From Metaruminococcus_A sp050943475 (lineage in GTDB: Bacteria > Bacillota > Clostridia > Oscillospirales > Ruminococcaceae): a stretch of 64,000 nt of DNA. The notes under the pieces are model-generated. The model saw nothing but the letters and a program-made list of their open reading frames with translations. It ran no database searches and was not told the DNA's origin. The position numbers and the translations under genes were made by a program. Where the stretch lies: positions 62,001-126,000 of the forward strand of contig JBMNPF010000003.1 of assembly GCA_050943475.1 (NCBI GenBank), read 5' to 3'. Shown in pieces: positions 17,327 through 25,908 of this stretch; position 1 is the first letter of the stretch, and each line of letters begins with the position of its first letter.

Positions 17327-18277
17327 ATGGATACAGCTCAAATTGTTTTATACCAGGCGATTGTCATGTTTCTCATGATTGTCGTCGGGTATATCTGCTA
17401 CCGCATTCACATCATTTCGCCCACCACCAACATTCAGCTTTCCAACCTGCTGTTGCTGGTGGTCAACCCCTGCATCATCTTCAGTTCCTTCCAGGTGGAT
17501 TTTGACGCCCGGTTGGTCACCGGCCTGCTCATTTCCATCGGCTTGTCGGTGCTCTCCATTGTCCTGATGATGTTTTTCACCCGGGTCGTTCTCAAAAAGA
17601 AACCGGAAATGCAGTATAAGGTGGACCGCTTTGCCTGCATTTATACAAACTGTGGCTTCTTTGCCACCCCGCTTGTGTCCGCCATGTTCGGCAGCGAAGG
17701 GGTGCTGTTCATCACCGCCTACATTGCCACCTCAAATTTCTTCATGTGGACCCAGGGGGTTGGCGTTTACACCGGTAAAATGAATGTCCGCCAGCTTGTC
17801 AACTGCCTGAAAGCGCCTACCATCATCGCCATTCTGCTGGGGGTCATCCTGTTTTTCTGTCACATCCGCATCCCGGATTTTGTCTACGACCCCATTCAGT
17901 TCATCGGCAGCATGAACTCGCCTCTGGCTATGATTGTCGCAGGCGCTTTCATCGCCCAGACCAATGTCGTCAAAGCATTTGCCAAGCTGCGGCTCTATTA
18001 TGTGAGCATCGTCCGTCTGCTCATGATCCCCCTTCTCTGCATCGTGGTGTTCGCACTTCTCCCTTTGGAGGATACCGTCGCCCTCACGGTGCTGGTCGGT
18101 GCAGCGGCCCCTCCGGCCGTTTCCATCATGATGTTTGCCGCCAAGTACCAGTGCGACGAACTCTACGCCGCCGAGCTTTTCAGTGTCAGCACCATCATCA
18201 GCATCCTCTCCATTCCCAGCATGTGCTTCCTTTACACCTGGTTTGACGGTTTTATCTCCCCGCTCCTGCCATTTTAG
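17327..18277 (+). CDS. AEC-family (auxin efflux carrier-like) transporter
   Basis: This 316-residue, roughly ten-helix secondary transporter has the two inverted five-helix halves of the family. NLLLLVVNPCIIFSSF and YTNCGFFATPLVSAMFG in the first half, and IVAGAFIAQTN and VLVGAAAPPAVSIMMFAAKY in the second, are typical. Bacterial members usually export or exchange organic acids such as malate; the substrate here is unknown. Translation starts at ATG 17327 with only a weak ribosome binding site. It may be read together with the reductase upstream, although a terminator lies between them. Confidence 0.9.
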   Translation: MDTAQIVLYQAIVMFLMIVVGYICYRIHIISPTTNIQLSNLLLLVVNPCIIFSSFQVDFDARLVTGLLISIGLSVLSIVLMMFFTRVVLKKKPEMQYKVDRFACIYTNCGFFATPLVSAMFGSEGVLFITAYIATSNFFMWTQGVGVYTGKMNVRQLVNCLKAPTIIAILLGVILFFCHIRIPDFVYDPIQFIGSMNSPLAMIVAGAFIAQTNVVKAFAKLRLYYVSIVRLLMIPLLCIVVFALLPLEDTVALTVLVGAAAPPAVSIMMFAAKYQCDELYAAELFSVSTIISILSIPSMCFLYTWFDGFISPLLPF

Positions 18278-18435
18278 CAGCGGCTTTTTCAGCATTCTAT
18301 AATTAATCTTTTCACGGAACAAAAAGCTGTTTCTACGCCAGAGCATTCGCCGCTATAATTAGGAATTATAATTTAAACATTCTATAAACTTAAAGAAACG
18401 TCTGAGAACAGCGACACACACAAATGAGGGATGCT

Positions 18436-19359
18436 ATGAGTGCAATTATAGATAGAATTTTAAACACTTTAGGAGACAAAGAACTTCTTAACAAAATTTT
18501 ATCCATGCCCAAATCCGATTTGAATTCTTTATTGTTAAAAATATTCCAACTGCAAGCAAACAAAACCACCCCATCTCATGTAATTAAGACTTATAAGAGT
18601 AATCGATTTTCAAGGCCAAGTGAAATAGATCCCGTTAAATATCATATGGTTGAAACGGAATTCTTATCTTTCGCACAGAAAAACAATATAAAAGCGGTGC
18701 TCTTATCGCCTTCCGCACCATTAGCAAGCTGTTCAACATTTGGTTGTGTTGATCAAAACAATGTGGTAAGCGCAATACGCGACTCCGAAATTCTTGCCGA
18801 TCCCTCAAACATGCTCTCTATCATCATTGCCGATAAACTTATGAGAAAAGAGTTAAGCAACCAAAAATGCATACATTTTTGCACAACAGCACGGATTCTA
18901 CGCGCACAGCCGTTGCTCGATATAAAAGGTTTTTATCCGCATTTCGGCCTGTTTTGTATTGTTTCATCCGGAAAAGACAAAGGTTCTTATCTCTGCGAAA
19001 AAGAACTGCTATTAAAGCACTTAGTCTACTATAAAGCATTATTAACAGAGAAATACGATGCCAAATTGTCAGTTGTTTTGAGAAAGAGACGCGGATATAC
19101 CGACAACGACGGATTCTTTAGTCGAATGACAGAAATAATAAGGAATGAATTCCCCGATATTCCCGTTTCGCTGGATTTGGAACAAGAAGAAAACAACTAT
19201 TACAAAGGCCTTAACTTTAAGCTCTATATGGAAAAAAACAATGAAAAGTTTGAAATAGGCGACGGTGGATTTGTTGATTGGATGACAAAAATGACGAACA
19301 ACCGAAAAGAACGTTGTTTAATTAGCGCCGTCGGTATTGATCGACTGTTAACATTTTAA
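18436..19359 (+). CDS. HisRS-fold (class II aminoacyl-tRNA synthetase-like) orphan protein
   Basis: About 307 residues of uncertain function. Several stretches match the HisRS/HisZ catalytic fold: TARILRAQPLLDIKGFYPHF recalls motif 2, NNYYKGLNFKLYM recalls the HisRS YYTG...FE strand, EIGDGGFVDW recalls GGGRYD, and CLISAVGIDRLL recalls the motif 3 GxGxxR. The HisRS histidine-A signature RGLDYYTG and the anticodon-binding domain are absent. The gene is AT-rich and its codon use differs from its neighbours, suggesting transfer. ATG 18436 follows GAGGGATG and is preferred to 18424. Fold assignment is by eye only, so I leave function open. Confidence 0.6.
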   Translation: MSAIIDRILNTLGDKELLNKILSMPKSDLNSLLLKIFQLQANKTTPSHVIKTYKSNRFSRPSEIDPVKYHMVETEFLSFAQKNNIKAVLLSPSAPLASCSTFGCVDQNNVVSAIRDSEILADPSNMLSIIIADKLMRKELSNQKCIHFCTTARILRAQPLLDIKGFYPHFGLFCIVSSGKDKGSYLCEKELLLKHLVYYKALLTEKYDAKLSVVLRKRRGYTDNDGFFSRMTEIIRNEFPDIPVSLDLEQEENNYYKGLNFKLYMEKNNEKFEIGDGGFVDWMTKMTNNRKERCLISAVGIDRLLTF

Positions 19360-19430
19360 AATCTGTAATCATAATCTGCATTGTTAATTTTTATTCTGTC
19401 ATCCAACTTGCAAATGAACTCCATACAAGC

Positions 19431-19467
19431 AAACCGTCCGCCGTATACTGGATACGGCGGACGGTTT
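19431..19467 (+). terminator. Perfect 16-bp inverted repeat after the HisRS-like gene
   Basis: AAACCGTCCGCCGTAT (19431-19446) and its exact complement (19452-19467) flank the loop ACTGG. It lies 72 bases after the stop and has only a short T/A tail, so it is a probable terminator or processing stem. The following 19468-19710 shows no gene I can support. Confidence 0.6.
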
Positions 19468-19710
19468 ATTGGAAGCAGGCAAGTCGCATCTGCAGTTTGC
19501 GTCTGCACGGCGAAGCTCTTCTGGGGACGGCAGCGGCCGTCACTTCCTGCCGCTCGCCCGCTGATTTTCCTGCTACATCTCATAGTATGCAGAATCCTCC
19601 AAAACGGCGACTCCGCCGGACAGCCCCTTTCCGCTTACCTATGCTGCAATTCCCCTGGCAGACGGAAAAAACCGGCCAATTTCTTTTTCAGGCATCCTGC
19701 CAAATCCAAA

Positions 19711-19739
19711 AAAAGCCAGCCGTCAAACGGCTGGCTTTT
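19711..19739 (-). terminator. htrA terminator
   Basis: A 13-base-pair stem AAAAGCCAGCCGT / ACGGCTGGCTTTT around CAA, with T tracts on both sides. It ends nine bases below the htrA stop and can work in both directions. Confidence 0.85.
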
Positions 19740-19747
19740 TCTTTTGC

Positions 19748-21286
19748 TCATTCAATTACCTGTTCCGCAGTGGAATCCCCCCGGTCCTCCTGCAAGGTCA
19801 GCGTCACCTGGAAGCTGCGCCCATTGGTGCTGCTGGTGGCACGGTAAACGTCAAAGGTAATGGTGTCCCCCGGCTTTTTGGTTTTGAGAATCGCCGAAAG
19901 ATCGCTGAATTCCCTCATATCAGCGCCGTCCGCTTTGGTGATGATATCCCCCACCTGCAGGCCCTGCGCCACTGCGTCGGAGGTCTGCTCCAGCGAGAGG
20001 ATGCGCAGCCCTTCCGGCAGATTGTACATTTTGGCGAGCACCTCGTCGATGGCCGAAACCGTTACGCCAACTTTTACCCGGTTGGTGACATAGCCATTGG
20101 CAATCAGGTCATCAATGATCGGTTTCGCATCATTGATGGTGATGGAGAACCCAATCCCCTCAAACCCGGTCGCTACAATTTTGGAGGAATTGATGCCGAT
20201 GACCTGCCCGTAAATGTTCACCAGTGCGCCGCCCGAGTTGCCCGGATTGATGGCCGCATCGGTCTGGATGCAGCGCAGGGTATAAACCGAATTGTTGCTG
20301 GTTGAAACCACACGGTTGGTCGCCGAGACAATGCCCTGGGTTACACTGCCCGCATATTTGAGCCCGCCCGGGTTGCCAATGGCCACCACCGTCTCGCCGG
20401 TGACCAGCTTGTCGGAATCGCCGAACTGCGCCGGGGTCAGGTTTTCTTCTTCAATCTTAATAACCGCAAGGTCGGTTTTGGCGTCGGCGCCTACCACAGC
20501 CGCCTCGTACTCGCTCCCGTTTTCCATAACCACCTTGACCGCGCTCGCTTCGTCAATCACATGCGCATTGGTGATGATGTACCCATCCGAGGTCATAATA
20601 ATGCCGGAACCTTCACCCGCCGCTTTCAGGCCGCTCTCTTTGGTGTAGGTCACAATTCCCACCACCGAAGGCTTTACCTTGGCTGCAATCTGCGGAATGG
20701 TCAGCGGTCCCTCGGTCACCGGAACCTGGCTGTCTGCATCCGGCGTTTCGTTGAGGACAAGGCTCGGCCCGCTGCTGTTCTGGTAAGAGGAGACCGAATC
20801 ACTGCTCCCGGTGCTGTCCTGCACTGCAAGCCCGCTGTCTGCTGAATGGCTGTTCACCAACACATAGGCAAATGCTCCCATTACCACCACCAGCACACAG
20901 CTCACCACAATGGCGAACACCTTTAACGCCCGGTATCCGCCTGGCTGATGCGGCTGTTTCGACGCTTTGGGCGGTTTTGGCGCCTTTGCACGCCGTGGGG
21001 GCTGTTTCCCCAGGCTGGGGTCTACATCATCCCAACGGAATGCCTTAACCCCCTCCGCCGGATTCGCCGTTTTTCCCTGCCACTCAATTCCGGGGGCTGT
21101 CTGGCTGCTAAAAGAACCGAGATCCTCATACTGCGCCGCTTCGGCGCCCTGCTCCAGAGTCTCCTGCCCCGCTGTTTCTCCCGATGAGGCGCCGCCTGCC
21201 TGCGTTTCTGTTTTCCATTCGGTTGGAGAGGCGCCCTCCGGCTCCTGCCCGTTTCGTCCGTATTGATTGAATTCGTTATACTCCAT
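19748..21286 (-). CDS. htrA: HtrA/DegP-like membrane serine protease with PDZ domain
   Basis: This 512-residue envelope quality-control protease has a long Gln/Glu/Pro-rich cytoplasmic N-terminus (1-115), one membrane segment (KVFAIVVSCVLVVVMGAFAYV) and a trypsin-like domain with the triad His (ITNAHVID), Asp (AKTDLAVIKI) and Ser (NPGNSGGALVN). A C-terminal PDZ domain follows (EGLRILSLEQTSDAVAQGLQVGDII). It degrades or refolds damaged exported proteins. The gene is the third of a response regulator-kinase-htrA run, an arrangement like Bacillus CssR-CssS with HtrA, so secretion-stress control is likely (inference). Confidence 0.93.
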   Translation of the reverse strand: MEYNEFNQYGRNGQEPEGASPTEWKTETQAGGASSGETAGQETLEQGAEAAQYEDLGSFSSQTAPGIEWQGKTANPAEGVKAFRWDDVDPSLGKQPPRRAKAPKPPKASKQPHQPGGYRALKVFAIVVSCVLVVVMGAFAYVLVNSHSADSGLAVQDSTGSSDSVSSYQNSSGPSLVLNETPDADSQVPVTEGPLTIPQIAAKVKPSVVGIVTYTKESGLKAAGEGSGIIMTSDGYIITNAHVIDEASAVKVVMENGSEYEAAVVGADAKTDLAVIKIEEENLTPAQFGDSDKLVTGETVVAIGNPGGLKYAGSVTQGIVSATNRVVSTSNNSVYTLRCIQTDAAINPGNSGGALVNIYGQVIGINSSKIVATGFEGIGFSITINDAKPIIDDLIANGYVTNRVKVGVTVSAIDEVLAKMYNLPEGLRILSLEQTSDAVAQGLQVGDIITKADGADMREFSDLSAILKTKKPGDTITFDVYRATSSTNGRSFQVTLTLQEDRGDSTAEQVIE

Positions 21287-21362
21287 ACCAGTTCACCTGT
21301 TCCATGTTTGCTGTCTCTTTCCTCAGTATGCCCCAAAAACCGCCGCCTTTTCAGCGGGTATG

Positions 21363-22856
21363 TCAGTTCGCACTTTTTTTCAGTGCTTTGGACATTTTGC
21401 CCGTCGGGACATAAAATTCAAATTCGGTGTATTCGCCTTCTACCGAGCGCACCACAATTTCGCCGCCGTGCAGCGCAATAATTGAGTGTACAATGTAAAG
21501 GCCAAGCCCCACGCCGTTGGTATCCAGGCTGCGGGATTTATCGCTCTTGTAAAAGCGTTCAAACACATGCTGCACCTCGTCCTTAGAAAGGCCTGCCCCG
21601 CTGTTTCGAATGCGGATATAGGTCCTCCCCGCCTCGCTCCGGAAGTGGAATGAGATGGTGCCGCCTTGGTTGACAAACTTAACCGCGTTTTCAATCAGGT
21701 TGTAAACCACCTGGTGGATAAGGTCTTTATCCGCCTCAACAATTACCTTGTCGCGGTCCAGTCCCTCAACATCCACCCGTTTCTGTTCAATGGTGGATTC
21801 AAAGCTGAACAGCGTCTGCAAAATTACGTCGAGCACATCGAAATTTGCGGGATTTATCTTGACCTCGCCCGATTCAATTTTGGACATATTGAGCATTGCG
21901 CGCACCAGCCGTGAAAGCCGCTTAACTTCATTGGAAACGGTGGTCAGGTACTCGCGCTCCTTTTCCTTGGGGATGGTCCCATCGAGAATGCCGTCTACAA
22001 AACCGGAAATGGTCGTCATCGGGGTGCGCAGCTCGTGCGAAACATTGCCCACAAAGCTGCGGCGGCTGGAATCCAGCACCGAGAGCGACTGCGCCATGTT
22101 GTTCAGCGCAAGCGCAAGCTGGGCAATTTCGTCCTCTCCCCGCACCTCAAGCCGTTCGGAAAAATCCCCGCTTCCAAACTTCTTGGCCGCAAAGGCCATC
22201 CGGCGCAGCGGCTTGACCATTTGCAGGGTCACAAAATAAAAGACAATAAAAGAGAGGAAAATGACAAACACCGACGAAATGCAGAACATTTGGAGCACCT
22301 GCATCAAAAACTCAGCCATGGCGTTGGCCGGCGTCGAAAGGAACAGGTAACCCATCAGCCGCCCGTCCTCCAGCCGGATGGGCAGCGCATAGGTGTAATT
22401 CTGCGCGTCAAAGATCCCGCCAAGGTTGCCCACGTCAAAATACTCGCCGCTGTCCACCTTGTCCAGCACCTTCTGCGGAATGCTGTACCCGGTGTACGGC
22501 CCCACCTGAATGAGAACCTGCTGGCTGGAATCCGCCTCGCCAGACTCCAGGTACGGCGGCGAATAAATCACCTTGCCGCTCGCATCCACCAAAAAAAGCT
22601 GCGCGTCAATGGCGTTCGCCAAAATGGCGTAGGTGCGGTACACACTACTCTGCAACGTCACCTGATTGTCGGTAATCGTATAATTTTCCAGCGTCAGCGT
22701 CACCGCGTTTTCGGTGTTCTGCTTGAGCATGTCATATTTCTCGGTTTTAAAATACTGCGCCGCGACCAGCATCATAATGGCTCCCAACAGGGTCAGCGAT
22801 ATGATGATGACCGCCGCGCAAATTGCAAAATACTTGGTAAACAGGCTTTTATGCAT
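21363..22856 (-). CDS. HAMP-domain sensor histidine kinase
   Basis: This 497-residue membrane kinase has two membrane helices (about 10-33 and 170-195) flanking an extracellular sensor, then HAMP (QMVKPLRRMAFAAKKFGSGDFSERL), the dimerisation/phospho-acceptor box SFVGNVSHELRTPMTTISGF and the ATPase motifs (VVYNLIENAVKF, RNSGAGLSKDE, GVGLGLYIVHSI). ATG 22856 follows GGAGGG. The response regulator upstream ends 27 bases before it and htrA begins 76 bases after it, so the three form one operon. Confidence 0.93.
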   Translation of the reverse strand: MHKSLFTKYFAICAAVIIISLTLLGAIMMLVAAQYFKTEKYDMLKQNTENAVTLTLENYTITDNQVTLQSSVYRTYAILANAIDAQLFLVDASGKVIYSPPYLESGEADSSQQVLIQVGPYTGYSIPQKVLDKVDSGEYFDVGNLGGIFDAQNYTYALPIRLEDGRLMGYLFLSTPANAMAEFLMQVLQMFCISSVFVIFLSFIVFYFVTLQMVKPLRRMAFAAKKFGSGDFSERLEVRGEDEIAQLALALNNMAQSLSVLDSSRRSFVGNVSHELRTPMTTISGFVDGILDGTIPKEKEREYLTTVSNEVKRLSRLVRAMLNMSKIESGEVKINPANFDVLDVILQTLFSFESTIEQKRVDVEGLDRDKVIVEADKDLIHQVVYNLIENAVKFVNQGGTISFHFRSEAGRTYIRIRNSGAGLSKDEVQHVFERFYKSDKSRSLDTNGVGLGLYIVHSIIALHGGEIVVRSVEGEYTEFEFYVPTGKMSKALKKSAN

Positions 22857-22883
22857 ACAGCCCTCCAACAATTATTGGGGCTG

Positions 22884-23576
22884 TTATTCCACAACCTCAA
22901 ATTTATAGCCAACGCCCCATACCGTCTTGAGCGACCATTTGTCCGAAACGCCCTCCAGCTTTTCGCGCAGCCGTTTGACATGAACGTCAATGGTTCTGGA
23001 ATCGCCGTAATATTCAAACCCCCAGACCTCGTCCAGAAGCTGGTCACGGGTGTAAACGCGGTTCGGATTGGAGGCGAGGTGGAACAGCAGCTCCAGCTCT
23101 TTGGGCGGGGTGTCAATGACCTTGCCGTCCACCTTGAGCTCGTACCGGGTCATGTCCACGCTGAGCTTGTCGTAATGGACCTCCTTGCGCTCCACTGCAG
23201 GAGCGGAATTGCCAATGCGGCGCATAACCGCCTTGACCCGCGCAATGACCTCTTTGGTGTCAAACGGTTTGACCACATAGTCGTCCGCGCCAAGCTCAAG
23301 CCCCAGCACCTTGTCAAAGGTTTCGCCTTTGGCCGTCAGCATAATAATAGGCACGTTTGAGGTCTTGCGAATTTCACGGCAAACCTGCCAGCCGTCCAGC
23401 GTCGGCAGCATAATGTCAAGCAGAATCAAATCCGGCTTGAGGGAGTTGAACTTTGCAATGGCTTCCTCACCCTCGTTGGAAATGATAACGCTGTACCCCT
23501 CTTTTTCCAGGTAGAGCCGCAGCAGCTCGCAGATGTTTTTATCGTCGTCCACGACCAGTATTTTCCCAATCGACAT
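22884..23576 (-). CDS. OmpR/PhoB-family response regulator
   Basis: This 230-residue regulator has a receiver domain (KILVVDDDKNICELL, phospho-acceptor in PDLILLDIMLP, conserved Lys in YVVKPFDTKEV) and a C-terminal winged helix (KELELLFHLASNPNRVYTRDQLLDEVWG, DSRTIDVHVKRLREKL). ATG 23576 (MSIGKILVV) is the homology start; the open frame upstream to 23732 is not conserved in style. It is the partner of the kinase directly downstream. A TATAAT box with a weak -35 lies about 110 bases upstream (minus strand, about 23680). Confidence 0.94.
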   Translation of the reverse strand: MSIGKILVVDDDKNICELLRLYLEKEGYSVIISNEGEEAIAKFNSLKPDLILLDIMLPTLDGWQVCREIRKTSNVPIIMLTAKGETFDKVLGLELGADDYVVKPFDTKEVIARVKAVMRRIGNSAPAVERKEVHYDKLSVDMTRYELKVDGKVIDTPPKELELLFHLASNPNRVYTRDQLLDEVWGFEYYGDSRTIDVHVKRLREKLEGVSDKWSLKTVWGVGYKFEVVE

Positions 23577-23864
23577 ATCCTTCGTACCTCCCGCTTTCTC
23601 AGTTTTCTTATGTATCCCGTCGGTTCGTCCGGGGCCATTTGCCCGCAACGGGCAGAATTGTCCAATTCTTACTGTTTTTATTATAACCCATCCATGCTGT
23701 GAAAAGTGAATAAACTCTAAATCTTTTGACAAGAGGATTTTAATTTGTGCCGTTTCAGGCGTACAGGCTTCCTCTCAAAGAGCAAAATCCTGAGAGCATC
23801 GTGCCCCGCGCACCAAGGCAGATAAAGCAAAGAACCCTGCCTGTGCAGAGTCCCCTGTCACTCG

Positions 23865-24485
23865 CTATTTTTCCAATTTCAGCCGAAACACAAAATGGTA
23901 TTCGCAAATCCGGTCATCCCACTCACAGATTAAAACAACACCGCGAAGTTGCTCTTCGGCATCCGGCGGAAATGGATGCAGGCCGTCGTCTAGTTTGTAC
24001 AGACAATACCGTAATTTCCCGTCCTTATCCGGATGAAGCCCCTGCCTTTGTGTCCACTGCACTACGCCGTTAATGCTTGAAGACGTACCGAATGCCGGCC
24101 CTTCATTCAGGACAGAATCCTCCACCATAATGCGGTTCGGCGCTTCGCCGTAAAAAGCGATATATAAATTCGATTTTTCCGGCAGCACAGGGTAGCCCCG
24201 CTCCACCAGCACCATAAACAACTCGCTTGGGGCAAATTCCCGGGGCGCTTCTCCGGCTTCGCACGCCAGATAAAGCATATCCTGCCCGCCGATATCCGAA
24301 AGGCTTTTCATGTCGGCAGAAATTGTAAGATTTGGAAAGCCGTTTTCATCCAGTGCTGGCTTCGAGACCGGGACAACACTGGCAGACTCATACGCCTGGG
24401 GCTGTTCCGGTTCCGAACAGGCCGCCAAACAGCATAAGCATAACAGGACACCGAATAAAATCAACCATCTCTGTAAATTTTTCAT
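23865..24485 (-). CDS. Putative lipoprotein of unknown function
   Basis: A 206-residue protein with a lipoprotein signal peptide (KNLQRWLILFGVLLCLCCLAAC, lipobox LAAC at about residue 23) and a soluble domain without a family I can name. ATG 24485 follows GGAAAAG; the frame continues upstream to 24677 without a signal peptide. Its start is divergent from the Gfo/Idh/MocA gene. The 23577-23864 space behind it holds the regulator promoter region and no gene. Confidence 0.75.
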   Translation of the reverse strand: MKNLQRWLILFGVLLCLCCLAACSEPEQPQAYESASVVPVSKPALDENGFPNLTISADMKSLSDIGGQDMLYLACEAGEAPREFAPSELFMVLVERGYPVLPEKSNLYIAFYGEAPNRIMVEDSVLNEGPAFGTSSSINGVVQWTQRQGLHPDKDGKLRYCLYKLDDGLHPFPPDAEEQLRGVVLICEWDDRICEYHFVFRLKLEK

Positions 24486-24741
24486 GCTCTTTTCCAATAT
24501 GTAATACATACCTGTTCGGATTACTGAATTTATCCTGCGCAAAAGAATTTCTACCTCCTTGTTGCGAATTTTAACAGAATCATAGCATATTGAATCATTT
24601 CTTTTAATATTGCATGTAAAATGTATCATCTGCTTATACTTTTTCCTGTTGTTTCCTGTTCTTTCCGGCAAAATCATGCTATACTGTGGTTATACCATTC
24701 AAAACATTCCAGTTGCCAATCTGCAAAGGAGGAATCCAACC

Positions 24742-25857
24742 ATGGACCAAGTACGCATCGGAATCGTCGGCATTGCCAATATGGGAATGCAGCATGCACG
24801 CTATATTGTAAACGGCGGGGTGGAAGGCGCCCGTCTCACCGCCGTCTGCGCCACAAAGCAAAGCACCGTTGACGCTGCTAAACAGGAGCTCCCGGCTGAC
24901 GTGGTCGGTTTTACCGATTACGACGCCTTCCTGCACAGCGGCCTCATGGACGCCGTCATGATCGTCACCCCCCACTACTCCCATCCGGAGCTCACCATCA
25001 AGGCGTTTGAAGCGGGACTGCATGTGCTGGTGGAAAAACCCGCCGGTGTCTACACCAAGCAGGTTTACCCCATGAACGAGGCCGCCGAAAAAAGCGGCAA
25101 GGTGTATTCCATCATGTACCAGGAGCGCGCCAACCCGGTGTTCATCAAGCTGCATGAGATGATTAAAAATGGCAAGCTCGGCCGCATTCACCGCGTCATC
25201 TGGATTGAGACCACCTCCTACCGCAGCGACTGCTACTACACCAGCGCCCCGTGGCGCGGCACCTACGCCACCGACGGCGGCGGCGTTCTGCTCAATCAGG
25301 CCATCCATTCGCTGGACACCTGGCAGTGGCTGTTTGGCATGCCGCAGACGGTACAGGCGTTCTGCGAATTCGGCAAATACCATCCTATCGAGGTGGAAGA
25401 CGAAGCCGTCGCCTACCTGCGCTACGCGGACGGCGCCATCGGCACCTTCATCGCCTCTACCGGCGACGCCCCCGGCACCAAGCGGATTGAAATCACCTGT
25501 GACAGCGGCAAGGTCATCGTCGAAGGTCGCAAGCTCACCTTCTACCGGCTGGAAATGCCGGAACCGGAGTACAACAAGACCAATACTGAGCCGTTTGGCA
25601 GCCCGAAATCGGTCGTCACTACGGTGGAATACCCGGAACGCAAAGGTTTCTCTCACCCGGACGTCACCCAAAACTTTGTGGACGCCATTCTTTACGGCGC
25701 CGAAAACAAATGGGACGGCTGCGACGGCATCAACAGCCTTGAGCTCGCCAACGCCATGGTTCTCTCCTCCTGGGAGCAAAGCCGCACCATAACCCTCCCT
25801 ATGGACGCCGACCGCTATTATGAGCTGCTGGAAGAGAAAATAACCCAAGCCAAATAA
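24742..25857 (+). CDS. Gfo/Idh/MocA-family NAD(P)-dependent oxidoreductase
   Basis: This 371-residue dehydrogenase has an N-terminal Rossmann fold (VRIGIVGIANMGMQHARYI), the VEKPAGVYTKQ motif with the catalytic Lys, and a C-terminal substrate domain (TYATDGGGVLLNQAIHSLDTWQWLFG with the conserved His-Asp). Members act on sugars, inositols or their derivatives; the substrate cannot be told here. ATG 24742 follows AAAGGAGG. A TATACT box lies about 60 bases upstream without a good -35. It is monocistronic, with a long terminator shared with the convergent anti-sigma gene. Confidence 0.92.
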   Translation: MDQVRIGIVGIANMGMQHARYIVNGGVEGARLTAVCATKQSTVDAAKQELPADVVGFTDYDAFLHSGLMDAVMIVTPHYSHPELTIKAFEAGLHVLVEKPAGVYTKQVYPMNEAAEKSGKVYSIMYQERANPVFIKLHEMIKNGKLGRIHRVIWIETTSYRSDCYYTSAPWRGTYATDGGGVLLNQAIHSLDTWQWLFGMPQTVQAFCEFGKYHPIEVEDEAVAYLRYADGAIGTFIASTGDAPGTKRIEITCDSGKVIVEGRKLTFYRLEMPEPEYNKTNTEPFGSPKSVVTTVEYPERKGFSHPDVTQNFVDAILYGAENKWDGCDGINSLELANAMVLSSWEQSRTITLPMDADRYYELLEEKITQAK

Positions 25858-25908
25858 CCAATCATAAAAAGGCAGGGCCGTATTGGCCCTGCCTTTTTAT
25901 GATTGGTT
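25856..25908. terminator. 24-bp bidirectional terminator spanning two convergent gene ends
   Basis: The arms 25856-25879 and 25885-25908 are perfect complements (24 base pairs) around GTATT, with A/T tracts in the arms giving a U tail in either direction. The left arm begins inside the oxidoreductase stop codon and the right arm covers the stop codon and last codons of the anti-sigma gene. Confidence 0.9.

Noticed and set aside
22035..23360. Plus-strand open frame opposite the kinase and response regulator
   Set aside because: Arg/His-rich antisense composition, no start signal; the two-component genes on the minus strand are certain.
24679..25848. Minus-strand open frame opposite the Gfo/Idh/MocA gene
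   Set aside because: Gly/Val/Asp-rich antisense of a codon-biased gene; no family resemblance and no ribosome binding site.
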